A program made the translations under genes and the position numbers. A stretch of 64,000 bases of DNA, from contig DOEC01000029.1 in the NCBI GenBank assembly GCA_003524085.1, forward strand, positions 35,372 to 99,371, written 5' to 3'. The notes under the pieces are model-generated. The model did no database searches. It was not told the DNA's origin and saw only the letters and a program-made list of their open reading frames with translations. This document shows, in pieces, positions 42,204 to 51,563 of this stretch; the stretch's first letter is position 1, and each line of letters begins with the position of its first letter. This DNA comes from Bacillota bacterium. Lineage in GTDB: Bacteria; Bacillota_I; Bacilli_A; RF39; UBA660.

Positions 42204-44201
42204 ATGAAAAAAAATAAGAAATATTTTTTAATAGGTGGACTTGTATTAGTTTTAATAGTTTTAATATTATGTTTACTTATGTACTTGAATAGTAGAAAGA
42301 ATGGTTATTCTTTTAGTGAGAAGAGCTTTATTAATTCAAACTTAAATAATGTAATAGATGTAAGTGTTGAAGGAAGTTTACCAATATTTAGTAATAGTGG
42401 TGTTGGAGTGTTCTATGATTTTGTTAATTTTATGGAAAGAGATACTAAACTTACTTTTAATGTTCAAGTTAATGGAAGTGGAACTTATAAATTTACAAAT
42501 AAGAATGAACTAGGTGGTAATGATCTACTTTTTTATACTGATCACTTTGTTGTTGTTAGTACGTTGAGTGACGAGATAGTTGATTTAAATACTTTAAGTG
42601 GAAAAAATGTTGCTGTTATGGATACTGATAAAGATTATGTTAGTAAATATATGAGTGAATATAATGTGAATATTGTTAGTTTTAGTCATTTTAATGATTT
42701 AACTGATCAAATGAGCGATAGCGTTTTATATGCAATATTACCAATGCAAAAGTATATTAATTCCATAGTTTATAATAAATATAATATAGTTTATCATATT
42801 GATGGACTACACTCTCATTATGTTTTGAGTATGAATGATGCTAGTAGTACGATGAGTAAGATATTCACTAAAGCATTTAATATGTGGAAAAGTGAAATTT
42901 TACCTAGCATTAATAGTCATTTTTTAGAGTTATATTATGACGCGTACAACTTAACAGAAGTTGAAAAAGAAAGAGTAACAAGTGATGATTTAATAGTAGG
43001 ATATGTTGATAATATGCCATTCGAAGGAAAACTTAATAGAAACTTTAGTGGTATTACTTCTACGTACTTAGGTATATTTAGTGATATGACAGGAGCTACT
43101 TATAAATACATTGAATACAAAAATATTAATAAATTAATAGAAGCATTAAATAATAAAAAAGTAGATTTGGCAGTAAACTATTATGATGTAAATAGTTCAA
43201 ACTATGTTGATAGTGTAAGTTTAGGTACTATTAAGTATGTAATTCTTGCACATCAAAGTAATAAAGATAGTTTTGATAATTTAGTTTCAATAAGTGATGA
43301 TAATATTAAAATGGTTGGGAATACTAAACTTTATAAGTATATAAGTGGTATAAATAGTAATATAAATACTTATAAAGATTATAAAAAAATGTTTAAGAGT
43401 TTAACAAAAGAAGATATTCTTGTAATTGAAAAGAGTACATATGATTATTATAAAAATAGTAGTCTTAAGAAATATGTGATTAAATATATGGGTGAGAGTA
43501 CTGTTAGTAATACATTCCTTTTAAATAATGATAATAAAGTTTTAAATAATTTATTTAACTTTTATTTGAGCACTACTAGTAATAATAATATTGAGAGTAT
43601 GGCTATTGATAATAGTTTAAATATGGCTAGTAGAAATATTTTAATTGAGTTTATTATAAGTAATATTACTTATTTAGTTCTTCTTGTTATTGCAGTAGTT
43701 TTCTTACTTTATAAGTTTAATAGAAAAGTTAAAGTAACTAAGAAGATTAAAAAAGAAGATAAGATGATGTATTTAGATGTAATGACTAATTTAAAAAATA
43801 GAAATTATTTAAATGATAATTTAAGTTATTGGGAAGATAATAAAGTGTATCCTCAAGCTGTTGTAGTAATTGATTTAAATAATATTTCAATTATTAATGA
43901 TACTAAAGGGCATGAAGAGGGAGACAGACAGATTAAGAGTGCAGCTAGTATTCTTATTAAAACACAAAGAGAAAATAGTGAGATTATTAGAACTGATGGT
44001 AATGAATTTCTTATATATTTAGTTGGTTATGAAGAAAATCAAATAGTGACTTATGTTAATAAGTTAATGAAGGAATTTAAGAGTCTTCCTTATGAATATG
44101 GAGCTAGTATGGGATACTTTATGATAACAAGTGAGAGTACTACTATAGATGATGCAATTAATGAAGCCTTAATTAAAATGAGAGAAAATAAAGGAGAGTA
44201 A
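42204..44201 (+). CDS. Receptor protein with SBP_bac_3-like domains and degenerate GGDEF
   Basis: A membrane helix (about 7-27) is followed by two regions resembling solute-binding protein family 3 domains (about 45-235 and 255-470; the second holds LIVGYVDNMPFEG and NKKVDLAVNYYDV). A second helix (about 490-512) leads to a cytoplasmic GGDEF-type domain (YLDVMTNLKNRNYLND, VVVIDLNNISIINDTKGHEEGD). The signature reads RTDGNEF instead of RYGGDEF, so diguanylate cyclase activity is doubtful. It may be a nucleotide-binding sensor. The start follows AAGGAG and it runs into the YihY gene after 2 bases. Confidence 0.75.
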   Translation: MKKNKKYFLIGGLVLVLIVLILCLLMYLNSRKNGYSFSEKSFINSNLNNVIDVSVEGSLPIFSNSGVGVFYDFVNFMERDTKLTFNVQVNGSGTYKFTNKNELGGNDLLFYTDHFVVVSTLSDEIVDLNTLSGKNVAVMDTDKDYVSKYMSEYNVNIVSFSHFNDLTDQMSDSVLYAILPMQKYINSIVYNKYNIVYHIDGLHSHYVLSMNDASSTMSKIFTKAFNMWKSEILPSINSHFLELYYDAYNLTEVEKERVTSDDLIVGYVDNMPFEGKLNRNFSGITSTYLGIFSDMTGATYKYIEYKNINKLIEALNNKKVDLAVNYYDVNSSNYVDSVSLGTIKYVILAHQSNKDSFDNLVSISDDNIKMVGNTKLYKYISGINSNINTYKDYKKMFKSLTKEDILVIEKSTYDYYKNSSLKKYVIKYMGESTVSNTFLLNNDNKVLNNLFNFYLSTTSNNNIESMAIDNSLNMASRNILIEFIISNITYLVLLVIAVVFLLYKFNRKVKVTKKIKKEDKMMYLDVMTNLKNRNYLNDNLSYWEDNKVYPQAVVVIDLNNISIINDTKGHEEGDRQIKSAASILIKTQRENSEIIRTDGNEFLIYLVGYEENQIVTYVNKLMKEFKSLPYEYGASMGYFMITSESTTIDDAINEALIKMRENKGE

Positions 44202-44203
44202 GT

Positions 44204-45085
44204 ATGCTAGATAGGTTCAAAGTATTTTGTAAAAACTTATATGATATGATGATGAAACCTGAAATGCTTACTTTGCCTAGTAGTCTTGCGTATTACTTTG
44301 TACTAGCGGTTGTACCAATTATTTCAATACTTCTTTTGATAGCAACAGAGTTTAATTTATCAACTAGTTATATTACAGAGTTTTTGGAGAGTAATTTTAG
44401 TAGTGAACTTGCTAGTTTAGTTACGCCTATACTTACAAATCAGGGTTTGTCATTTGGTTTTGTAGTTTATATATTAGTAGCTTTCTTTATAGTTAGTAAT
44501 GGTGCTGATGCAATAATAGTTGCAAGTAATATGATATTTAATATAGAGAATAAAAATTATTTTGTTAGAAGAATGAAAGCTTTTGTTTTAACACTTGTGT
44601 TATTCTTACTGTTTACATTTATGTTAGTTGTACCTGTGTTTGGTGAACAGATACTTACAGTGTTAACTTATATCGGGTTTAATAATAAGATAATTGATGT
44701 GTTAAAAATGCTTTATCCAGTATTAAATGTTCCACTTACATTATTTGTGATGTACTTGGGAATAAAATTAATCTTTATAATAGCGCCTGATGAGAAAATA
44801 AAGAGTAAGTATGTTAATAAAGGGGCTATATTTACTACTGTTTGTTGGTTCTTAGTAACTTTAGTGTATAGCTATTATATCAAACATATTGCTACATATA
44901 ACATTTATTATGCTGGACTTAGTACAATAGTAACACTTATGGTGTGGTTCTATTTTCTAGCATTCATATTCGTATTAGGATTATCTTTTAACTATAATAC
45001 AGTTGAAAAGAAAATAGAAGAAACTAATGCAATTAAATTAAAAGAGATTGAAGAAAAGGTTAAAATGAGTAAAAATCATGTTTGA
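44204..45085 (+). CDS. YihY/BrkB-family membrane protein
   Basis: A six-helix inner-membrane protein of unknown role (formerly mislabelled RNase BN). Family hallmarks: SSLAYYFVLAVVPIISILLL near the N-terminus, a central VSNGADAIIVASNMIFNI segment, and GLSTIVTLMVWFYFLAFIFVLG near the C-terminus. 293 residues, normal length. Follows the receptor gene directly. Confidence 0.9.
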   Translation: MLDRFKVFCKNLYDMMMKPEMLTLPSSLAYYFVLAVVPIISILLLIATEFNLSTSYITEFLESNFSSELASLVTPILTNQGLSFGFVVYILVAFFIVSNGADAIIVASNMIFNIENKNYFVRRMKAFVLTLVLFLLFTFMLVVPVFGEQILTVLTYIGFNNKIIDVLKMLYPVLNVPLTLFVMYLGIKLIFIIAPDEKIKSKYVNKGAIFTTVCWFLVTLVYSYYIKHIATYNIYYAGLSTIVTLMVWFYFLAFIFVLGLSFNYNTVEKKIEETNAIKLKEIEEKVKMSKNHV

Positions 45086-45180
45086 TCTTTTTTTAATTGT
45101 GACAATATTGTGAAAATGATGTGTATTTAATGACTTTTCTTCTGAAATTTGGTAAAATATTGTTGTGAGGAATGATTAGA

Positions 45181-47139
45181 ATGAAGAATACTATTAAAAA
45201 CTTTGTTAAGAAATTTAAAAAGTATTATAGTACTAATATTTTGTTTTTGACATATTCATTAACTTCTTTAATAATTGGGACTTTACTTAGAGCTTTAACA
45301 ATGGGATTAACATTTGATTTTAGACCTTTTATATGGGACTTAGTTATTATTCTTATATTTGGTTCTTTTGGTTATTTGTTTAAACCTAAAAATCAATTCA
45401 AGTATTTTTTAAGTGTTAATATAGTTTTTACACTTATATGTGTTGTTAATTCTATTTATTATATGTTTTATACTAATTATGTAAGTGTAAGTTTACTTAG
45501 TACAATGAGTATGTTTGGACAAGTAAGTGATTCGGTTACTACTAAATTAAGATTAGAATACTTTGTTTATTTACTTGCGCCTATAACACTTATAGTAGTT
45601 AATAAACTTCTTGTTAAAAAGAATTATTATTACAATGTTGGAAAAGAAGAAAAAGGAAAGTTGATGTTCAGAAGGACTGGAGTGTGTGCACTTATTCTCG
45701 GAATTATGATAGGACTTACTATGACAAAGAGTGATGGAAGTAAATTAGTTAAACTTTGGAACAGGGATGCAGTTGTTAAAAGATTTGGAATATATACTTA
45801 TATGTTAAGTGATATGGTAACAAGCTTAACTCCTGCGATTAGTCCGATGTTTGGATATGATGAGAGTGCTCATACGTTTTTAGAGTTTTATAGTAAAGAT
45901 AGAACTTATGAAACAAATAAGTACACTAATATATTTGAAGATAAGAATGTAATATTTATTCATATGGAGAGTATTCAAAATTTCTTAATTGATTTAAAAG
46001 TTAATGGAGTAGAGATAACTCCTAATATAAATAAACTTAGTAGGGAAGGAATGTACTTTAGTAAGTTTTATCCACAAATTAGTATTGGAACAAGTAGTGA
46101 TACTGAGTTTACTTTGAGTACTGGGATTTTACCAAGTTCTTCAGGGACAGTGTTTGTAAATTATTTTAATAGAAAATATGAGAGTATGGAGAGAGCTTTT
46201 GATAATAAAGGCTACTACACATTTAGTATGCATGCTAATGTGGGAGATTATTGGAATAGAAAGAATATGTATAATACTTTAGGATATAAAGAGTATTTTG
46301 ATAAATCTTATTTTGAAGTACCAACTGACAAGAAAAGTGAAGATTTAGTAGGACTTGGGTTAAGTGATAAGTCTTTCTTTAAACAAATTATTCCTATTTT
46401 AAAAAATATTAAAGAAAGTAATACTAAGTATATGGGTAAGATTATTACGTTAAGTAATCATAGTCCATTTGATGATGTTACTAAATATGGCAATATTGAT
46501 TTAGGATATCTAAATGATACAGAAATGGGTAACTATTTAAAAAGTGCACATTATGCTGATGAAGCACTTGGTATGTTCTTTAAACTTGTTAAAGAAAATG
46601 GGTTAGACGAGGACACCGTATTTATATTATACGGGGATCATGAGAGTAAACTAGGCAAAAAAAACTTGAATTTACTATATAATTACGATGAAAAATCAGG
46701 TGAATATAAGAATAAACTTGACCCTACTTATGTTGATTTAGACAATTACCAATATGATATTCTTAAAAATACACCTTTGATTATCTATACAAGTAATGGT
46801 ATAATAAATGGTGAAGTTAAAGATGTGATGGGAATGTGGGATGTGTTTCCAACTGTAGCAAACATGTTTAATTTAAGTTATAAGTATCCTTTAGGAAATG
46901 ATATTTTCAGCAGAAATGATAAAATAGTAGTTTTTCCTAATGGAGATATTATTACAAATAAAGTGTTTTATAACAATTTAAGGGATGAATATGTTTCTTT
47001 GACTTCTGAGCCTATTAGTAGTGAGTATATTGATCAAATTAAGTTATATGCTGAAGTGAGACTTGAGGTAAGTAAAGGTATAATTGTACATAATTTGATA
47101 AGCACAGAGAGTGAGAAATTAGAAAGGATAAAAAGATGA
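45181..47139 (+). CDS. ltaS: Lipoteichoic acid synthase-like sulfatase-family enzyme
   Basis: LtaS polymerises glycerol phosphate from phosphatidylglycerol onto a glycolipid anchor outside the membrane. Five N-terminal helices (about 1-200) precede an alkaline phosphatase/sulfatase domain: IFIHMESIQNFLID, GVEITPNINKL, the nucleophile region SIGTSSDTEF and LYGDHES for metal binding. The position of the Staphylococcus catalytic Thr (GKTSD) is Ser here by alignment, with a Thr one residue before. The ATG at 45181 lies ten bases after GAGG and is preferred to the ATG at 45172. The next gene overlaps its stop. Confidence 0.88.
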   Translation: MKNTIKNFVKKFKKYYSTNILFLTYSLTSLIIGTLLRALTMGLTFDFRPFIWDLVIILIFGSFGYLFKPKNQFKYFLSVNIVFTLICVVNSIYYMFYTNYVSVSLLSTMSMFGQVSDSVTTKLRLEYFVYLLAPITLIVVNKLLVKKNYYYNVGKEEKGKLMFRRTGVCALILGIMIGLTMTKSDGSKLVKLWNRDAVVKRFGIYTYMLSDMVTSLTPAISPMFGYDESAHTFLEFYSKDRTYETNKYTNIFEDKNVIFIHMESIQNFLIDLKVNGVEITPNINKLSREGMYFSKFYPQISIGTSSDTEFTLSTGILPSSSGTVFVNYFNRKYESMERAFDNKGYYTFSMHANVGDYWNRKNMYNTLGYKEYFDKSYFEVPTDKKSEDLVGLGLSDKSFFKQIIPILKNIKESNTKYMGKIITLSNHSPFDDVTKYGNIDLGYLNDTEMGNYLKSAHYADEALGMFFKLVKENGLDEDTVFILYGDHESKLGKKNLNLLYNYDEKSGEYKNKLDPTYVDLDNYQYDILKNTPLIIYTSNGIINGEVKDVMGMWDVFPTVANMFNLSYKYPLGNDIFSRNDKIVVFPNGDIITNKVFYNNLRDEYVSLTSEPISSEYIDQIKLYAEVRLEVSKGIIVHNLISTESEKLERIKR

Positions 47140-47768
47140 GGAAAGTTTTAAATAAAAATAAGTTATTCTATTTTGTTATGATTAGTTTAATTTTAGTAGT
47201 TATTATAGTAATTGGTGTAAAGTTTACTCTTGAGTTTTTAGTTAAAGATGATAAGAACGTAGTTACAAAGAAAGAACTTGATAGTTTAGAGTTGTATGGC
47301 TATACATTAGATGATTACGATAGTGATTTATATAAAGAGTATTTTAATGATTTAAAGGGTACTTTAAATAGTAAAGAAGTTAATTATGAAGATTATGCTA
47401 AAGAAATAGTAAAATTATTTGTGAGTGATTTTTATACTTTAGATAATAAACTTACTAGTAGTGATATAGGTGGTGTTGAATTTATTCCTAGTGATATGGT
47501 AGAGAACTTTAAAATGCATGCTGGAGATACTATGTATAATCATGTTAAAACTAATATTTATGGAGATAGAGTACAAAAGTTACCTATTGTAAAGAGTGTT
47601 GAAGTAACTAATATAGAGAATATTACTTATACTTATAAAGATAAAGAGTATTCAGCTTATAAAGTTAGTGCTAGGTGGGAATATCAAGAAGATTTGGGAT
47701 ATAAGAATAATGAAATATTTACTTTAATTAAAGATAATAATAAATTATATATTGTTGTGGGGGAATAA
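47136..47768 (+). CDS. Hypothetical membrane-anchored protein
   Basis: A 210-residue protein with one N-terminal helix (about 10-32) and an extracytoplasmic region with charged helices and strands (YKEYFNDLKGTLNSK; YKVSARWEYQEDLGY). I do not recognise the family. ATGA overlap with ltaS suggests a shared role in the envelope. It ends 1 base before the tilS start. Confidence 0.55.
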   Translation: MRKVLNKNKLFYFVMISLILVVIIVIGVKFTLEFLVKDDKNVVTKKELDSLELYGYTLDDYDSDLYKEYFNDLKGTLNSKEVNYEDYAKEIVKLFVSDFYTLDNKLTSSDIGGVEFIPSDMVENFKMHAGDTMYNHVKTNIYGDRVQKLPIVKSVEVTNIENITYTYKDKEYSAYKVSARWEYQEDLGYKNNEIFTLIKDNNKLYIVVGE

Positions 47769-47769
47769 T

Positions 47770-49095
47770 ATGAATGAAGTATATGATTATTTACTTAACA
47801 AGAGTGGTGTAAGATACAGAGATACTATAGTTTTAGGAATAAGTGGTGGGCCTGACTCGATGGCTTTACTTAGTATTATGCTTAAACTTAAAAGTGAACT
47901 AGATTTAGTTTTAATAGTTGCACATGTTAACCATAATGTTAGAGAAGAAAGTAAGGAAGAAGAAGAGTATGTAAGAAAGTATGCTAAAGAAATCGGAGTT
48001 ATTTTTGAAGGACTAAGTGTTAAAAATTGGGGAGATGATAACTTTGAAAATGAAGCTAGAACTGTTAGATATAATTTCTTTGAAAAGATAGTTAGAGAAT
48101 ATAATGCTAAATATTTAATGACAGCACATCATGGGGACGATTTAATTGAGACTATTCTTATGCGTATAGTAAGAGGTTCTACTTTAAAAGGATATAGTGG
48201 ATTTAGTAAATGTGTTGGTAGAGATGGGTATACAATTATTAGACCTTTAATTAGTGTTACAAAAGATACTTTAGTTAAATATTGTGAAGAAAATGGGGTA
48301 AAATATTATATAGATAAGACTAACTTAGATGATGTTCATACAAGAAATAGATATAGGAAATGTATGTTACCATTTTTAAAAAAAGAAGACCCATTAGTAC
48401 ATGAAAAGTTTTTGAAGTTTAGTGAAACTTTGCTTTTATATAATAATTATATTGATAAAGAAATTAAAGAAGTGATCACTAAAGTATTTAAAGGTGGAGT
48501 ATTAGATATTCCTAAGTTTAAAGAGCTTGACTATTTAATTCAAAGTAAGATTATTTATAGTATACTAGAGAAAATATATGGAGATGATTTATTCATTGTT
48601 ACTAGTACACATGTTAATTTGATATTTGATTTAATAAATAAAGAAACTCCTAATAGTGTGGTTCATTTACCTAATAATGTTAAAGTGGTAAGAGCTTATG
48701 ATGAAGTTAGTTTTGATTATGAAGAAGAAGAATCTAACGTGTATGAAATTGAGATAAATGATGTTGTGAATTTACCTAATGGAAAGAATATTGAAGTAGT
48801 AAGTAGTTGTGAAGATACTAGTAACAATACTATTAGACTAAATATTGATGATATTACATTACCTCTTTATGTTAGAACTAGAAGAAACGGAGACAAGATG
48901 ATGGTTAAAGGAATGAATGGACATAAAAAGGTTAATGATATATTTATAGATAGTAAGATTTCTACAAAAGATAGACATGTTTGGCCAGTTGTGAGTGATG
49001 CAGAAAATAACATTATTTGGATACCTGGACTTAAAAAGAGTAAATTTGATGTAGAAAAAGGTAAAAAGTGTGATATAATACTTAAGTACTATTAA
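47770..49095 (+). CDS. tilS: tRNA(Ile)-lysidine synthetase
   Basis: TilS converts C34 of tRNA-Ile(CAU) to lysidine so that it reads AUA, an abundant codon in this genome. The 441-residue protein has the PP-loop VLGISGGPDSMAL near residue 25, AHVNHNVRE, the TAHHGDDLIETILMR motif and the C-terminal TilS domain (RTRRNGDKMMVKGM, HKKVNDIFID). ATG at 47770 after GGGGG. tilS-ftsH order matches Bacillus except that hprT is missing between them. Confidence 0.96.
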   Translation: MNEVYDYLLNKSGVRYRDTIVLGISGGPDSMALLSIMLKLKSELDLVLIVAHVNHNVREESKEEEEYVRKYAKEIGVIFEGLSVKNWGDDNFENEARTVRYNFFEKIVREYNAKYLMTAHHGDDLIETILMRIVRGSTLKGYSGFSKCVGRDGYTIIRPLISVTKDTLVKYCEENGVKYYIDKTNLDDVHTRNRYRKCMLPFLKKEDPLVHEKFLKFSETLLLYNNYIDKEIKEVITKVFKGGVLDIPKFKELDYLIQSKIIYSILEKIYGDDLFIVTSTHVNLIFDLINKETPNSVVHLPNNVKVVRAYDEVSFDYEEEESNVYEIEINDVVNLPNGKNIEVVSSCEDTSNNTIRLNIDDITLPLYVRTRRNGDKMMVKGMNGHKKVNDIFIDSKISTKDRHVWPVVSDAENNIIWIPGLKKSKFDVEKGKKCDIILKYY

Positions 49096-49110
49096 AGAAA
49101 GGAAGAGATT

Positions 49111-50988
49111 ATGAAAAAGAAAAATATGTTTAAAGACATTATGCCTTATATTATGCTTATATTTGTAGTTGGTATTATTTACTATACATTTAATTTAAAT
49201 AATGTTAAGGTTAATGAAATGAATTATAATGAGTTTTTAACTAATTTAAAAGGAGAAAAGGTTAAGGAATTAACTGTTACACCAAAAGATAGTGATAGTG
49301 TATATTTGATAACTGGTAAACTAGAAAACTATAGTAAAAACGAGACATTTAAGTTGATTGTTCCATATACAGATAGTGTTATTGATAACATTCTTAGTAT
49401 TAGTAATGAACAACAACTTGATGTTAAGATTAATAAAGATCCAGGAAGTGTTAGTTGGTTAGTAATAATTTTAGATTTCGTGCCAATACTTTTAATCGGT
49501 GGACTTACTATTTATTTAGTAAGAGCGATGATGGGTAATGGCAAAGGTGGAACACTAGACTTTGGAAGAAGTAGAGCTAAACTTAATCAAGAAGGTGGAA
49601 AAGTTACATTTAAGGATGTTGCTGGACTTAATGAAGAGAAAGAGGAAGTTAAAGAGTTAATAGACTTTTTAAAGAGTCCTAAGAAGTTTACTAAGTTAGG
49701 GGCTAGAATTCCTAAAGGTGTTTTATTAGTTGGTCCTCCAGGAACAGGTAAAACATTACTTGCAAAAGCAGTAGCTGGAGAAGCTAAAGTACCATTTTAT
49801 TATATAAGTGGAAGTGATTTCGTTGAGTTATTCGTTGGTGTTGGTGCATCACGTGTAAGAGATATGTTTAAACAAGCTAAACAAAATGCTCCATGTTTAA
49901 TATTTATTGATGAAATAGATGCAGTGGGTAGACAAAGAGGAACAGGATTAGGTGGAGGACATGATGAAAGAGAACAAACTTTAAACCAATTACTTACTGA
50001 GATGGATGGTTTTGGGGCTAATGAAGGTATTATAATTATAGCTGCAACTAATAGACCAGATGTACTTGATCCTGCACTTTTAAGACCAGGTAGATTTGAT
50101 AGACAAGTTACTGTTAATTTACCAGATGTTAGAGAAAGAGAAGCTATACTTAATGTTCATGCTAAGGGTAAGATTTTTGATAAAGCTGTTAACTTGAAGA
50201 GAATAGCTGAGAGAACTCCAGGGTATAGTGGAGCTGACTTAGAAAACTTACTTAATGAAGCTGCACTTTTAGCTGTTAGAAGAAATAAAGACGATATTGG
50301 AATGGACGAGATAGATGAAGCTAGTGATAGGGTTCTTATGGGTCCTGCTAAAGTTAGTAGGAAAGTAACAGATTATGAAAAGAATATAGTAGCTTATCAT
50401 GAAAGTGGACATGCCGTTTTAGGAATAGAACTTCCTAATGGTGAAGAAGTTCATAAGATTACAATTATTCCTAGAGGTATGGCTGGAGGGTATACTCAAA
50501 TGCTACCTAAGGAAGAGAGAACTTTGGTTGCTACTAAGGATGAGTTACTTCAAAGAATTACAAGTTATTTAGGTGGTAGAGTTAGTGAAGAATTGTTCTG
50601 TGGTGAAATATCAACAGGAGCTTCAGATGACTTTAAGAGAGCTACTCAAATAGCAAGAAGTATGGTTACTGAATATGGTATGAGTGACTTGGGTCCTGTA
50701 CAATTTGAACATAAAAGTGGAGAGGTATTCTTAGGAAGAGATTATACTAATAGTAGTAAAAACTATAGTGATGCTGTTGCTTTAGAAATAGATAAAGAAA
50801 TTAGAAAGATTATAAATGAATGTTATAAGAATGCTAAAGATATTTTATCTAAGAATAAAGGATTAGTTGAAGCTTTAGCTAAGACATTATATGAAAAAGA
50901 AACAATTACTAAAGAAGAAATTGAAGAAGTAGTAAGAGAATATAATGAAGGTAAGAAAACCAAAAAGAAAGATAAAGTTGAAGAGTAA
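49111..50988 (+). CDS. ftsH: ATP-dependent zinc metalloprotease FtsH
   Basis: Membrane-bound AAA protease for quality control. 625 residues: two membrane helices (about 10-26 and 113-135), an AAA domain with GPPGTGKT near residue 208 and FIDEIDAVGRQRG, the second region of homology NRPDVLDPALLRPGRFDRQ, and the peptidase site AYHESGHAVLG near 430. AAAGGAAGAG precedes the start. Length and order of parts are normal. Confidence 0.98.
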   Translation: MKKKNMFKDIMPYIMLIFVVGIIYYTFNLNNVKVNEMNYNEFLTNLKGEKVKELTVTPKDSDSVYLITGKLENYSKNETFKLIVPYTDSVIDNILSISNEQQLDVKINKDPGSVSWLVIILDFVPILLIGGLTIYLVRAMMGNGKGGTLDFGRSRAKLNQEGGKVTFKDVAGLNEEKEEVKELIDFLKSPKKFTKLGARIPKGVLLVGPPGTGKTLLAKAVAGEAKVPFYYISGSDFVELFVGVGASRVRDMFKQAKQNAPCLIFIDEIDAVGRQRGTGLGGGHDEREQTLNQLLTEMDGFGANEGIIIIAATNRPDVLDPALLRPGRFDRQVTVNLPDVREREAILNVHAKGKIFDKAVNLKRIAERTPGYSGADLENLLNEAALLAVRRNKDDIGMDEIDEASDRVLMGPAKVSRKVTDYEKNIVAYHESGHAVLGIELPNGEEVHKITIIPRGMAGGYTQMLPKEERTLVATKDELLQRITSYLGGRVSEELFCGEISTGASDDFKRATQIARSMVTEYGMSDLGPVQFEHKSGEVFLGRDYTNSSKNYSDAVALEIDKEIRKIINECYKNAKDILSKNKGLVEALAKTLYEKETITKEEIEEVVREYNEGKKTKKKDKVEE

Positions 50989-51006
50989 AATCTTCAACTT
51001 TTTTTG
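50975..51006 (+). terminator. Terminator of ftsH
   Basis: AAGTTGAAGA (50975-50984) pairs perfectly with TCTTCAACTT (50991-51000), followed by T5; it overlaps the ftsH stop. Confidence 0.9.
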
Positions 51007-51049
51007 AAATAATGATATTCCTTTGAAAAATATTGATTTTGCAAAAAAA

Positions 51050-51303
51050 CACTTGAAAAACTTAGGAAAAAATGCTATTATTTTGAAAAGAATTCTACTT
51101 TGGAAATTGATTTCTTTATTAGATATAATAATCAAGTAACTGCTGTTGAAGTTAAATCAGCTGATAATACAAAATCTAAGAGTTTAAAGTCTGTTATGGA
51201 AAATTATGGAGTAAAGTCTGGACTAAAATTATCTAGTAAAAATTTGGGTTCTAATAATGAAAATGTAACAGGTTTACCAATTTATATGAGTATATTTTTA
51301 TAA
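51050..51303 (+). pseudogene. C-terminal remnant of a DUF4143 ATPase
   Basis: The frame ending at 51303 reads YYFEKNSTLEIDFF, then IRYNNQVTAVEVKSADNTKS, KSLKSVMENYG and LPIYMSIFL. It corresponds point by point to the end of the intact ATPase at 56995-58287 (EIDFLIKLEGEVIPVEVKSG, then SVPLYAVFCI). The ATPase domain and start are gone. The remnant lies between the ftsH terminator and parA and is a scar of a third copy of this gene family. Nothing else is recognisable in 51304-51563 apart from the hairpin at 51473. Confidence 0.8.
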
Positions 51304-51472
51304 ACAAAGAGATTTATTAAAAGTTTATCTAAAATATCGTATAGAAATTTTAGTAAAAACTCCATTTGGTTAGTAGTGAATGGGACTTTTACTTTAAAAA
51401 GATGTGAAATATAATTATGTAATTTTTTTAAAAAATTGATGTATTATTTCTAGATGTGTGCACTAATATTAT

Positions 51473-51514
51473 AGAGATTATTAAAAATTATTTTGAAAGT
51501 TTTTAATAATCTCT
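51473..51514 (+). terminator. Orphan terminator-like hairpin upstream of parA
   Basis: AGAGATTATTAAAAA (51473-51487) and TTTTTAATAATCTCT (51500-51514) form a perfect 15-bp inverted repeat with a 12-base loop and T4 after it. No intact gene precedes it; it may have belonged to the lost ATPase gene, or it may attenuate transcription into parA. Confidence 0.65.
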
Positions 51515-51563
51515 TTTAAGTTAGTGTTTTTTGTGTTAAAATATTCTATAGCGAGGTAGTATT

